From Burkholderiales bacterium (GTDB lineage: Bacteria; Pseudomonadota; Gammaproteobacteria; Burkholderiales; Burkholderiaceae_C), in NCBI GenBank assembly GCA_026932235.1, contig JAIXKR010000064.1, forward strand, positions 6,538-50,713: a stretch of DNA of 44,176 bases, read 5' to 3'. Positions 36,708 through 44,176 of the stretch are shown here, one piece after another; the first letter of the stretch is position 1; every line of letters starts with the position of its first letter. Under the pieces are notes generated by a model, which made no database searches, was not told the origin of the DNA, and saw nothing but the letters and a program-made list of their open reading frames with translations. The translations under genes were made by a program, and so were the position numbers.

Positions 36708-37874
36708 TCAGATGCGCGCCAGGCGCTCGAGCGCCTGAAGCAAGGTCTCGTCCTTCTTGGCGAAACACAGGCGCACGATGCCCTGCTCGAAGCCGCCGTC
36801 GTAGAAGGCCGAGAGCGGAATGGCAGCGACGCCGGCCTCGCGCGTGAGCCAGCGGCAGAAATCGGCTTCGCCGAGCGCACTGACGGCGCGATAGTCCACG
36901 CACTGGAAGTAGCTGCCCTGGGTGTGCAGCGCAAGCAGCCGCGTGCGTCCCAGGCCCTCGCGGAAGAGGTCACGCTTGCGCTGGTAGAACGCCGGCAAGG
37001 AGCGGTAGGGCTCGGGATCGGCCAGGTAGCGCGCCAGGCCGTGCTGCATCGGCGTGTTGACGGTGAAGACGTTGAACTGGTGCACCTTGCGGAACTCGGC
37101 CATGAGCGGCGCGGGCGCCGCCACGGTGCCGACCTTCCAGCCGGTGACGTGAAAGGTCTTGCCGAAGCTGGAGATGACGAAGGCGCGGGCAGCGAGGCCC
37201 GGAAGGCTGCAGGCGCTGACGTGCGGCTGCCCGTCGAAGACCATGTGCTCGTAGACCTCGTCGCTGATGAGCACGATCTCGGTCGGCGCCAGCAGCGCCT
37301 CCAGCGCCTGCATCTCCGCCTGTGTCCACACCGTCGCGGTGGGGTTGTGCGGCGAGTTCAGCATGAGCGCGCGCGTGCGCGGCGTGATGGCCGCGGCGAT
37401 GCGGGCGAAGTCGGGGCGGAAACTGCCCGGCACCAGGGGCACGCGCACCACGCGCCCGCCGCTGAGCTCGATTCCCGGCGCGTAGCTGTCGTAGCACGGT
37501 TCGAGCACGATCACCTCGTCGCCCGGGTGGACGCAGCACAGCACGGCGGTGAGGAGGGCCTGCGTCGCGCCGGCGGTGACGGTGATCTCGGCGTCGGCGT
37601 CGTAGCGCCGGCCGTAGAGCGCCTCGATCTTCCGCGCCACCGCCTGGCGCAGCGCCGGCACGCCGGGCATCGGGGGGTACTGGTTGTGGCCCGCCCGCAT
37701 CGCCGCCGTGACATGCTCGATGAGGCGCGGATCGCAGTCGAAATCGGGAAACCCCTGGCCCAGGTTGACGGCGCCATGTTCGCTCGCCAGGGCCGACATG
37801 ACGCTGAAGATGGTGGTGCCCACCTGCGGCAGGCGGGAGGGGAACACGGGCGTGCGGGCAGGGGTCTGGTTCAT
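36708..37874 (-). CDS. Pyridoxal-phosphate aminotransferase, methionine aminotransferase (YbdL) type
   Basis: Fold-type I class I/II aminotransferase, 388 residues, cytosolic. The PLP Lys is Lys239 in SSFGKTFHVTGWKVG; other landmarks are VNLGQGFPDFDCD, NQYPPMPGVPALR, TVTAGATQAL, NSPHNPTATVW and ISDEVYEHMVFDG. The pattern matches the YbdL / kynurenine aminotransferase-like group, often annotated as methionine aminotransferase, which makes or uses 2-oxo-4-methylthiobutyrate in methionine salvage. The C-terminal substrate Arg is in GIVRLCFAKKDETL. Its 3' end converges on the FimV-like gene with a 34-bp GC-rich gap. cysB lies upstream on the same strand, 72 bp away, which suits a sulfur amino acid theme. 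Confidence 0.9.
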   Translation of the reverse strand: MNQTPARTPVFPSRLPQVGTTIFSVMSALASEHGAVNLGQGFPDFDCDPRLIEHVTAAMRAGHNQYPPMPGVPALRQAVARKIEALYGRRYDADAEITVTAGATQALLTAVLCCVHPGDEVIVLEPCYDSYAPGIELSGGRVVRVPLVPGSFRPDFARIAAAITPRTRALMLNSPHNPTATVWTQAEMQALEALLAPTEIVLISDEVYEHMVFDGQPHVSACSLPGLAARAFVISSFGKTFHVTGWKVGTVAAPAPLMAEFRKVHQFNVFTVNTPMQHGLARYLADPEPYRSLPAFYQRKRDLFREGLGRTRLLALHTQGSYFQCVDYRAVSALGEADFCRWLTREAGVAAIPLSAFYDGGFEQGIVRLCFAKKDETLLQALERLARI

Positions 37875-37946
37875 GGCAGTAAAGCGTCCTCCGGCGCGGG
37901 CAGGCGAACGCAGGCAGGGTCGGGGCGCGATGGGGGCAGGGCGTGG

Positions 37947-38900
37947 TCAGAGGTCGTAGTCGCCGGCGGCAGCCGCCTCGCCGCTCATCGCGCGCTGGAT
38001 CAGCGGGGCCGACAGGCGCTCGGAGAGCAGCTCGGCGAAGGCGAAGACGAAGTGGCGCAGGTAGGCGCCACGCTTGAAGGCGACGCGCGTGGTATTGGGC
38101 CCGAAGAGATGGCCCAGGGGTCGCGCCACGAGGGCCGGGCCCAGCGATTCGTCCTGCGCGGCGAGTTCGGTGACGATGCCCACGCCCATGCCGGCGCGCA
38201 CGTAGGTCATGATGACGTCCGAGTCGATGCCCTCCAGCGCCACCTGCGGCTTCAGCCGTGCGCGCGCGAAGGCGTGATCGATGCGCGTGCGTCCGGTCAT
38301 CGTCGGGTGGTAGAGCACCAGCGGCACCGTCGCCAATTGCTCGATCGTCGGGCGCTCGACCGCCGCGAGCGCGTGGTCCGCGGGCACCACCATCACGTGC
38401 TGCCATTCGTAGCAGGGCAGGCTCAGCAGCTCGTCGTGCGCGGCCAGGGCCTCGGTGGCGATGCCGACCTCGGCGACGTCGTCCAGCAGCATGCGCGCGA
38501 CCTGCTCGGGCATGCCCTGGTGCAGCACCACCTGCACCTTGGGGAATCGCCGCCGCAGTTCCGTCACGCGCTGCGGCAGGAAGTAGCGCGCCTGCGTGTG
38601 CGTGGTGGCGATGGAGAGCGTGCCGGCGTCCTGCTTCGAATAGTCCTCGCCGATGCGCTTGAGGTTGGCGATCTCGCGCATGATGATCTCCACCGATTTC
38701 AGCACCAGCTGCCCGGGCTCGGTGATGCGGCGCAAGCGCTTGCCGTGGCGCGCGAAGATGTCGACGCCCAGTTCCTCCTCGAGCTCGAGGATCGCCTTGC
38801 TGATGCCCGGCTGCGAGGTGTAGAGCGCCTTGGCCGTCTCTGTGAGGTTGAGGTTGCGGCGCACCGCCTCCTGCACGAAGCGGAACTGATGCAGGTTCAT
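37947..38900 (-). CDS. cysB: CysB-type LysR regulator of sulfur assimilation
   Basis: A 317-residue LysR-family regulator. The DNA-binding part is MNLHQFRFVQEAVRRNLNLTETAKALYTSQPGISKAILELEEELGVDIFARHGKRL, which has the CysB/Cbl-typical ALYTSQPGISK and RHGKR instead of the general LysR sequence. The ligand domain starts about residue 93 with IATTHTQARYFLP, where CysB binds O- or N-acetylserine and sulfate, and continues with GMPEQVARML and GMGVGIVTELAA. Cbl is closely similar and cannot be fully excluded, but position and length suit CysB. It is coupled by a 4-bp overlap (ATGA) to the sirohydrochlorin chelatase gene, which serves siroheme supply for sulfite reductase, a sensible partner. Confidence 0.92.
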   Translation of the reverse strand: MNLHQFRFVQEAVRRNLNLTETAKALYTSQPGISKAILELEEELGVDIFARHGKRLRRITEPGQLVLKSVEIIMREIANLKRIGEDYSKQDAGTLSIATTHTQARYFLPQRVTELRRRFPKVQVVLHQGMPEQVARMLLDDVAEVGIATEALAAHDELLSLPCYEWQHVMVVPADHALAAVERPTIEQLATVPLVLYHPTMTGRTRIDHAFARARLKPQVALEGIDSDVIMTYVRAGMGVGIVTELAAQDESLGPALVARPLGHLFGPNTTRVAFKRGAYLRHFVFAFAELLSERLSAPLIQRAMSGEAAAAGDYDL

Positions 38901-39277
38901 CGCGACTCCCCGGCGTCGAGCAGCGCGAGCGCGTGCTCGGCGATCGCTTGCTGCACGGCCCCGACCTCGCCGAGCGCCGCGTGCGCGCGCAGCTGCACGC
39001 CGGGGTGCTGCTGGCGCAGTGCCTGCAGCAGGCGCGGCAGTTCCTGCCGCAGATGGCTGCCGACGCCGAGGAAGGCCGGCAGCAGCTCGACGCGGCGGCA
39101 GCCCATCTGCACCAGCTCCGCGGCGGCCGCGGCCAGGTCGGGCGCCTGCAGCTCGAGGAATGCCAGGCGCAGCGCGAGCCCGGGGCGGCGCGCCTGGATG
39201 CGCGCTGCGATCTGCTGCAGCGGCACGGCCCAGCGCGGGTCGCGCGCGCCATGGGCGAAGAGGATCAGGCCGTGCAT
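38897..39277 (-). CDS. CbiX/SirB-type sirohydrochlorin chelatase, short single-domain form
   Basis: A 126-residue small chelatase inserting iron (or cobalt) into sirohydrochlorin; cytosolic. Opening MHGLILFAHGARDPRWAVPLQQIAARI has the family's metal-site His in AHGARDPRW, and the middle CRRVELLPAFLGVGSHLRQELPRLL has the second metal-site His in GSHLRQE. Half the length of two-domain SirB, it resembles the short CbiX-S forms that work as homodimers. Start ATG 39277 is preferred, as it begins the first beta strand; a GTG four codons upstream is possible. The stop overlaps cysB by 4 bp. Siroheme for sulfite reductase is the likely end use. Confidence 0.88.
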   Translation of the reverse strand: MHGLILFAHGARDPRWAVPLQQIAARIQARRPGLALRLAFLELQAPDLAAAAAELVQMGCRRVELLPAFLGVGSHLRQELPRLLQALRQQHPGVQLRAHAALGEVGAVQQAIAEHALALLDAGESR

Positions 39278-39311
39278 GGCAGGCCGCACCGGCGGGCGAT
39301 GGAAACGGTTG

Positions 39312-40469
39312 TCATCGATAGCGCACCAGCCACGCGAACGCGGCCAGCGAAAGCAGCAGGAAGAGCAGGCTCGGCGCGGCGGCCACGACCCAGGGCGTCC
39401 AGCCGCCGAGCATACCGAGGTGTCCGGCGAGGTTGTTGAGCAGGACGAAACCGATGCCCAGCATGATGCCGCCGAAGACCTTCAGGCTCACGCCCGCGGC
39501 GCGCGCGTGCAGGTAGGCAAACGGCAGCGCGAGTGCCACCATCACCAGGCAGGACAGCGGGTAGAGCGCCTTCTTCCAGAAGCGGACGGCCACCTGCTGA
39601 GAGGCCTGCGCCTGTTCGTCGAGGTGGCGCCCGTAGCGCCAGAGTTCGATCGTCGTCATCGAGCTCAGCGGCAGCACCGCCGCGGCGACGACGGTGGCGT
39701 CGAGGTCGGTCGCGAACGCGAGCTCGGGCAGATGGACATCGGTGATGCGGCGCTCGAGGCGCGCGTCCGGCGCCGATGCAGGCGCGGCTGCTGGCGCCGG
39801 ATCCGCATCCCGGGCCTCCGGCCACTGCGTCACCTGAACGTCGCGCAGCAGCCAGCGGCCGTCGCGGTCGACACGCGCTTGCTGCGCACTGGCATGCGCA
39901 CGCAGGCCGCCGCTGGCGTCGAACTCGAACGCGCGCACGCCCTGCAGCACGCCATCGCGGCTGATGCTGGCGACGTTGATCGAGAGGCTGCGCGGGCCCT
40001 CGGGGGTGAGGCGGTGACCCTTCAACCAGGCGCCGGCGCCGGAGATGCGGTGCTCGCCGTCGAAGCGCGCAGCCAGCCGCAGCGCTGCCTGTTCGGACGC
40101 GGGCGCGATGAAGTCCCCGACGACGAAGTTCAGCGCCCCGAAGGCCATGCCGATGAGCGCGAGCAGCTTCAGCGCGCGCCCGGGACCCAGGCCGCCGGTG
40201 CGCAGGATGGTGTACTCGGAGGCCTGCGCCATGCGCGCGAGCGAGTAGATGCAGCCGATCAGCACCGCGATCGGCAGCAGGTCGTAGAGGTGGCCGGGAA
40301 CGGCGTAGAGTACCGCCAGCGCCACGTGCCAGGGTGCCCGCCCCTGGCGTCCGACCTGGTCGAGGTCGTCGACGAAGTCGATGAAGAAGAAGAGCGCGAG
40401 GAAGGCGACGGCGACGAAACCCACCGAGGCGCCGATGTCGCGGTAGAAGAGCCGGCGCACCGTCTTCAC
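39312..40469 (-). CDS. lptG: LptG, LPS export ABC transporter permease
   Basis: Inner-membrane permease of the LptB2FG complex that lifts lipopolysaccharide out of the inner membrane into the LptC-A bridge. The 385 residues show the YjgP/YjgQ topology: three membrane spans at the N-terminus (RRLFYRDIGASVGFVAVAFLALFFFIDFVDDL on), a periplasmic beta-jellyroll (about 135-280, with an Ala/Pro-rich insert AAPASAPD), and three spans at the C-terminus (FWKKALYPLSCLVMVALALPFAYLHARA, then two more). The start MKTVRRLFYRDI is standard. It follows lptF by 40 bp on the same strand. The gene order lptF-lptG is usual for proteobacteria. The ATPase LptB and LptC genes are not in the window. Confidence 0.94.
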   Translation of the reverse strand: MKTVRRLFYRDIGASVGFVAVAFLALFFFIDFVDDLDQVGRQGRAPWHVALAVLYAVPGHLYDLLPIAVLIGCIYSLARMAQASEYTILRTGGLGPGRALKLLALIGMAFGALNFVVGDFIAPASEQAALRLAARFDGEHRISGAGAWLKGHRLTPEGPRSLSINVASISRDGVLQGVRAFEFDASGGLRAHASAQQARVDRDGRWLLRDVQVTQWPEARDADPAPAAAPASAPDARLERRITDVHLPELAFATDLDATVVAAAVLPLSSMTTIELWRYGRHLDEQAQASQQVAVRFWKKALYPLSCLVMVALALPFAYLHARAAGVSLKVFGGIMLGIGFVLLNNLAGHLGMLGGWTPWVVAAAPSLLFLLLSLAAFAWLVRYR

Positions 40470-40509
40470 GTGCCTGGCCTCGTGTCGGTGCGCATGCCGC
40501 AGTGCCCCT

Positions 40510-41610
40510 TCACGCCGCCGCCGCGGACTGCGCGCGCCCGGTCAGGCGCAGCGTGGCGGCGTGCTCGCGCCACCACAGCAGCGCCAGTGCCAGCGCGAGG
40601 CATCCGCCGTGCACGACCGCCAGCGCCGTCCCCAGGCCGGCGCGCCCGCTGCCGACCCAGGCCTGCGTGAGGTTGACGAGGTTGAAGTAGACGACGAAGG
40701 TCAACAGCGCCAGCAGCAGGCTCCAGTTGTTCGGCCGCCGCGGGTTGGTGGCGGCCAGGCCCACGCCCAGCAACAGCAGGTTGGCGCTTGCCAGCAGCAT
40801 GCCCAGGCGCCACGCCAGCTCGCCCTGGTTTCGCGGCGTCGGCTCGCGCAGCAGCTGCAGCGTGGGCAGCGCGCGCGGCGGACGCGCCTGTGCCTGCCGC
40901 GCCGCCTTCTCCTGCACGAGCAGGCGATAGCTTTCGAAGCGCGCCAAGGTACGGTCGCCGCTGGCCTTGTCGGTGTCGTTGCGCTGGCCCTGCTCGAGCA
41001 CCAGCCAGCGCTCGTCGCCCACGTTGTCCAGGCGGCCGGCGTGCGCCGAGGTCAGGCTCTCGCCGTGCTCCTGCTGCGCGAGCACGAAGACGTTGCGGGC
41101 CTGCAGGCTGTCGGCGCGCTCGCGATCGATGAAGAACACGCGCCGACCGTCGGCCGAACTCTGGAACACGCCCGGCGCCACGCGCGAGAGGTCCGAGCGC
41201 TGCGCATAGCGGTCGCGCAGGTCGTAGGTGTTGCGGTTCCCCCAGGGCCACACGAGCAGCAGCAGCACGGCGGTGACGAGCAGCACCGGCCATGCCGTCT
41301 GCAGCACCGGCCGCAGGAAGCGGGCGATGCCGATGCCGCCGCCGAACCAGATCACCATCTCGCTGTCGCGGTACATGCGGCCCAGCGTCAACACGATCGC
41401 CACGAACATCGACAGGCAGAGCATCGTCGGCAGGTGCCCGAGCGCCGTGAAGCCCAGTACCAGCACCACGTCCTGCGGCGACACCGTGCCTTTGGCGGCG
41501 AGCCCCACGGTACGCAGCAGGAACATCGTCAGCACGATGGTGAGGACGACCACCAGGGTCGCGCCGAAGCTGCGCGAGAGCTCACGACGCACCGTTGAAT
41601 CGACTAACAT
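40510..41610 (-). CDS. lptF: LptF, LPS export ABC transporter permease
   Basis: Partner permease of LptG in the LptB2FG lipopolysaccharide exporter. The 366 residues have N-terminal spans (RRELSRSFGATLVVVLTIVLTMFLLRTVGLAAKG; VLGFTALGHLPTMLCLSMFVAIVLTLGRMYRDSEMVIWFGGG, containing the family's RDSEM coupling region), a periplasmic jellyroll (about 120-255) with FIDRERADSLQARNVFVLAQQ, and three C-terminal spans. The start MLVDSTVRRELSRSFG at 41610 is the normal LptF opening; the longer frame crosses into the pepA leader. It is divergent from pepA across 124 bp, a well known arrangement in proteobacteria. Confidence 0.94.
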   Translation of the reverse strand: MLVDSTVRRELSRSFGATLVVVLTIVLTMFLLRTVGLAAKGTVSPQDVVLVLGFTALGHLPTMLCLSMFVAIVLTLGRMYRDSEMVIWFGGGIGIARFLRPVLQTAWPVLLVTAVLLLLVWPWGNRNTYDLRDRYAQRSDLSRVAPGVFQSSADGRRVFFIDRERADSLQARNVFVLAQQEHGESLTSAHAGRLDNVGDERWLVLEQGQRNDTDKASGDRTLARFESYRLLVQEKAARQAQARPPRALPTLQLLREPTPRNQGELAWRLGMLLASANLLLLGVGLAATNPRRPNNWSLLLALLTFVVYFNLVNLTQAWVGSGRAGLGTALAVVHGGCLALALALLWWREHAATLRLTGRAQSAAAA

Positions 41611-41734
41611 CCTCCGCGCTTCCCCTGTGGCGGCACGTGCTGCCGCCGGACCTGCGCGCGGGCGGCACCGAGCCGGTGAGACCGCGAGACCACGCCCGGG
41701 CAGCCCGCACGCAAGCCGCATCGAACGAGGAATT
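41611..41734. promoter_or_regulatory. Divergent lptF / pepA promoter region
   Basis: The 124-bp gap between two divergent starts must hold both promoters. It has a 7-bp inverted repeat GGCGGCA-N5-TGCCGCC (41629-41647) and GAGG at 41727-41730, a short ribosome site for pepA. I cannot place -10/-35 boxes with any confidence in this GC-rich sequence. Confidence 0.4.
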
Positions 41735-43198
41735 ATGGACTTCAAGACCCTGCAGGCCCCCAAGGACGGGCTGTGCGCGATTTCCGCCGACGCCTTGCTG
41801 CTGGTGCTTGCGGCGAGCGCGGTCCCGGCTGCGCTCGAAGCAGCGCTGGCGGGCGTGGTGAACGTCGCCGTCGAAGCCGGTGACCTCAGGCTCGAGTCCG
41901 GGCGTGCGCTCTACCTGCATCGGGTGCAGGGAGTGAAGGCGCCGCGGCTGGTGGTCGCCGTGTGTGCCGATGGCGCGCCGCCCGCGGCCTGGCGCAAGGC
42001 GCTGGCCGCGGGCCTGGCGCAGATCAAGGAAGGCGGCGCGCGTCATGTCGCCGTGGCGCTGATCGGCGCCGAGTGCGACGCGGCGCACGCCGAAGCCCTG
42101 GTGGCGCTGGCCCACGAGGCGACCTACGTCTACCGTCGCACCAAGCCCAGCGCGCCTGCGGCCTCGCGCCTCGAGCGCCTCAGCCTGGTGTGCGAGAAGG
42201 CGCAGGCGCGGGCGCTCGAGGCCGGACTGGCGCGCGGGCGTGCGATCGCCGCCGGCGTGGCGCTGGCGCGCGAACTCGCCAACCGCCCGGCCAACCACTG
42301 CACGCCGACCCACCTGGCGGCCGAGGCGAGGCTGCTGGCGCGCCGCCATGCACGGCTGGCGGTGCAGGTGCTCGAGCGCAGGGACGTCGAGAAGCTCGGC
42401 ATGGGCGCCTTCCTCGCGGTGGCGCAGGCCTCGCACCAGGCGCCCAAGTTCATCGTGTTGCGCTGGCAGGGGGCGGCGAAGACGAAGGCACCGGTGGTTC
42501 TCGTCGGCAAGGGCATCACCTTCGACACCGGCGGCATCTCGCTCAAGCCCGCGCCCGAGATGGACGAGATGAAGTTCGACATGGGCGGCGCGGCGAGCGT
42601 CCTCGGCACCTTCGCCGCGGTGGCGGAGCTGGGACTGGCGATCAACCTCGTCGGCCTCGTGCCGGCGTGCGAGAACATGCCCGGCGGCGGTGCCGTCAAG
42701 CCCGGCGACGTCGTCCGCAGCCTCTCGGGCCAGACGATCGAGATCCTCAACACCGATGCCGAGGGACGGCTCGTCCTCTGCGATGCGCTGACCTATGCCG
42801 AGCGCTTCAAACCCGCGGCGGTGATCGACATCGCCACCCTCACCGGGGCCTGCGTGATCGCGCTCGGCCACCATCGAAGCGGCCTCTTCAGCAGCGACGA
42901 GGCCCTCGCCTCGTCGCTGCTGGCGGCGGGCGAGCGCGGCGGCGATCTCGCCTGGCGCCTGCCGCTGGACGAGGCCTACGACGAGGCGCTGAAGAGCAAC
43001 TTCGCGGACATGGGCAACGTCGGCGGCCGCCCGGGCGGGGCCATCACCGCCGCCAAGTTCCTGCAGCGCTTCGCGTCCAGGTACGGCTGGGCGCATCTGG
43101 ACATCGCCGGAACGGCCTGGAAATCGGGCAAGGAAAAGGGGGCCACCGGGCGTCCGGTGCCACTGCTCACCCACTTCCTGATCGAGCGCGCCGGCTGA
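41735..43198 (+). CDS. pepA: Leucyl aminopeptidase
   Basis: M17-family cytosolic aminopeptidase, usually a hexamer with two metal ions per active site, also known in some bacteria as a DNA-binding regulator. The 487 residues have the regulatory N-terminal macro-like domain and the catalytic C-terminal domain with KGITFDTGGISLKP (first metal and catalytic Lys), FDMGGAASVLG, the signature NTDAEGRLVLCDAL (Asp, Glu, Arg), ATLTGACVIALG and the closing TGRPVPLLTHFLI. All metal and catalytic residues are present. It is divergent from lptF and is followed 25 bp on by holC, as in many proteobacteria. Confidence 0.96.
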   Translation: MDFKTLQAPKDGLCAISADALLLVLAASAVPAALEAALAGVVNVAVEAGDLRLESGRALYLHRVQGVKAPRLVVAVCADGAPPAAWRKALAAGLAQIKEGGARHVAVALIGAECDAAHAEALVALAHEATYVYRRTKPSAPAASRLERLSLVCEKAQARALEAGLARGRAIAAGVALARELANRPANHCTPTHLAAEARLLARRHARLAVQVLERRDVEKLGMGAFLAVAQASHQAPKFIVLRWQGAAKTKAPVVLVGKGITFDTGGISLKPAPEMDEMKFDMGGAASVLGTFAAVAELGLAINLVGLVPACENMPGGGAVKPGDVVRSLSGQTIEILNTDAEGRLVLCDALTYAERFKPAAVIDIATLTGACVIALGHHRSGLFSSDEALASSLLAAGERGGDLAWRLPLDEAYDEALKSNFADMGNVGGRPGGAITAAKFLQRFASRYGWAHLDIAGTAWKSGKEKGATGRPVPLLTHFLIERAG

Positions 43199-43223
43199 GG
43201 CCGCTGCCGCTGCGCCGCGCACG

Positions 43224-43667
43224 ATGCCCAAGGTCGAGTTCCACACCGGCGTGACCGACGAACTGGACTTTGCCTGCCGCCTGCTGCGCAAGGCCTACCG
43301 CGTGGGCGCGCGCGTCGCGGTGCGTGCGCCGTCGCAGCGACTGCAGCGGCTGGACCGCGAGCTGTGGACGCGGTTCGAGCGCGAGTTCATCCCGCATCTG
43401 CGCGTGTCGGCGCAGGCCGAAGCCTCGGCGCAGGCCTTGCGCACGCCGATCTGGCTCGTCGACGGCGATCCACCGTGCGCGCACCCCCCCGTGCTGCTGA
43501 ACCTGGACACGACGCTGCCGGGCAACCCAAAGGCCTTCACGCGCATCATCGAGATCGTCGGATCGGATGCCGACGCGGTGCGCCATGGCCGCGAGCGCTG
43601 GCGCGCCTACGAGGCGGCGGGACTGCGGCCGGTTCATCACGCGGCCGCGGCGGGCGCGCATGGCTGA
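43224..43667 (+). CDS. holC: DNA polymerase III chi subunit
   Basis: Chi subunit of the clamp loader, which links the holoenzyme to single-strand-binding protein; cytosolic. The 147 residues match HolC: opening MPKVEFHTGVTDELDFACRLLRKAY, LDRELWTRFEREFIPHLR in the middle, and TPIWLVDGDPPCAHPPVLLNLDTTLP, then the late EIVGSDADAVRHGRERWRAYEAAG with the SSB- or psi-contact helix. It lies 25 bp after pepA in the usual pepA-holC order and overlaps the next gene by 8 bp, so the three are cotranscribed. Confidence 0.95.
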   Translation: MPKVEFHTGVTDELDFACRLLRKAYRVGARVAVRAPSQRLQRLDRELWTRFEREFIPHLRVSAQAEASAQALRTPIWLVDGDPPCAHPPVLLNLDTTLPGNPKAFTRIIEIVGSDADAVRHGRERWRAYEAAGLRPVHHAAAAGAHG

Positions 43668-44028
43668 TACGCGCGCCCGCCCCGCGGCGGCACGGCTGCC
43701 GACCCTGACCGAGGTGATGCAGGAAGGCCACGCAGTGCCGGAACCGGCACGGAGCCGTCCCTCGGGCGTCGCGGTGGCCGACGCGGCCACCGGTGGTGCA
43801 GCGCCGGCGGCGCTGGACGAGACACGCATCGTCGAGGCGGTGATGAGCGGCCTGCAGCAGCGCATCGATCTGATGCTCGAGTACCGGCTGCGCGAGGCGC
43901 TGGCGCCACTGCTCGCGCGTGCGACCGACGCCATCCTCCAGGAGGCGCGCGCGGAACTCGCGCACACGCTGCGCGACATCGCCGCGCGCGCCGTCAGCCA
44001 GGAGCTCGCGCGCCGGCGGCTGCGCTGA
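43660..44028 (+). CDS. Small protein of unknown function downstream of holC
   Basis: A 122-residue protein starting with MADTRARPAAARLPTL at ATG 43660, overlapping the holC stop by 8 bp. The first ~55 residues are Ala/Pro-rich and probably disordered; the rest is a helical block (DETRIVEAVMSGLQQRIDLMLEYRLREALAPLLARATDAILQEARAELAHTLRDIAARAVSQEL) ending in Arg-rich ELARRRLR. I recall similar small proteins behind holC in Burkholderiales, possibly the DUF2486 group, but cannot confirm it. Translational coupling to holC suggests a link to replication; that is speculation. Confidence 0.75.
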   Translation: MADTRARPAAARLPTLTEVMQEGHAVPEPARSRPSGVAVADAATGGAAPAALDETRIVEAVMSGLQQRIDLMLEYRLREALAPLLARATDAILQEARAELAHTLRDIAARAVSQELARRRLR

Positions 44029-44176
44029 TGCACGCGTCGATCCTGTCGGCGGCGGCGCGCCGCGCGGCGTTGTGGGGTGGCGACGGACCCGCTGCAAATC
44101 CCGATTGGGCCTCACCGCGGGTTGCGGTATCGTCCGCCGCCTTTCAACCATTCCCGTTTGTCGAAGAGACAACATC
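44029..44176 (+). other. 3' intergenic end of window, leader of a gene beyond it
   Basis: No coding frame seen in the last 148 bp. It holds a 12-bp perfect palindrome GCGGCGCGCCGC (44052-44063) soon after the preceding gene and, near the end, a less GC-rich run with AGAGAC (44166-44171) that could be the ribosome site of a gene starting just outside the window. Confidence 0.4.

Noticed and set aside
36702-40670. Plus-strand open frame of over 1300 codons opposite the aminotransferase, cysB, chelatase and lptG genes
   Set aside because: It runs antisense to four well recognised genes, is rich in His/Arg/Gln as reverse-frame translations of GC-rich genes are, and shows no domain. It is a composition artefact.

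Overview
The window is GC-rich (about 70 percent by eye), densely packed chromosomal DNA. It looks like a betaproteobacterium of the order Burkholderiales, probably in or near the Rubrivivax / Leptothrix / Methylibium group. The grounds are the gene families (BPSS1780-type and DUF2189 membrane proteins, a FimV-like protein, a CysB-type regulator beside a CbiX-type chelatase, pepA-holC divergent from lptFG), the codon use, and long antisense open frames typical of such genomes. The genus is inference.

Layout. 1-10.2 kb: 3' end of isocitrate lyase (aceA) with a strong inverted repeat behind it, an MFS exporter, a gamma-glutamyltransferase-family enzyme, an SDR lacking the usual YxxxK, a convergent DMT transporter coupled to a DUF2007 zinc-ribbon protein, a quinone oxidoreductase overlapping an alpha/beta-hydrolase with a beta-helix-like tail, and a DUF2189 membrane protein. 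10.2-18 kb: galU, a 2-hydroxyacid dehydrogenase homologue without its catalytic residues, valS, guaC and a PAS hybrid histidine kinase. 18-28.5 kb: uvrD, a minus-strand set (DUF2782, thrB, BPSS1780 family), divergent polA, a beta-hydroxyacid dehydrogenase, and a second UvrD-like helicase. 28.5-33.1 kb: a small secreted Ala-rich repeat protein, the only long non-coding stretch (528 bp), then a likely hydroxycinnamate cassette (feruloyl-CoA-synthase-like ligase, periplasmic binding protein, MarR regulator) ending at tRNA-Arg(UCU). 33.2-44.2 kb: a GST, an unknown protein, a FimV-like protein, a methionine-type aminotransferase, cysB, a sirohydrochlorin-chelatase-like gene, lptG, lptF, pepA, holC and an unknown gene.

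How they work together. Most genes are housekeeping: DNA replication and repair (polA, uvrD, holC), translation (valS, tRNA-Arg), purine salvage (guaC), lipopolysaccharide export (lptFG) and its sugar-nucleotide supply (galU), glyoxylate shunt (aceA), threonine synthesis (thrB), and sulfur assimilation with siroheme (cysB plus chelatase). The accessory part is the ligase-binding protein-MarR cassette, which resembles p-coumarate/ferulate uptake and activation modules but lacks the hydratase-lyase, the aldehyde dehydrogenase and the ABC permeases here.

I found no CRISPR array, transposase, integrase or phage gene, and no clearly new multi-gene system. The best leads are single-locus: the pseudoenzyme-like dehydrogenase, the hydrolase/beta-helix fusion, the 11-residue-repeat secreted protein, a set of start codons lying 5-7 nt behind -10-like boxes (possible leaderless mRNAs), and the long leader before the hydroxycinnamate cassette.
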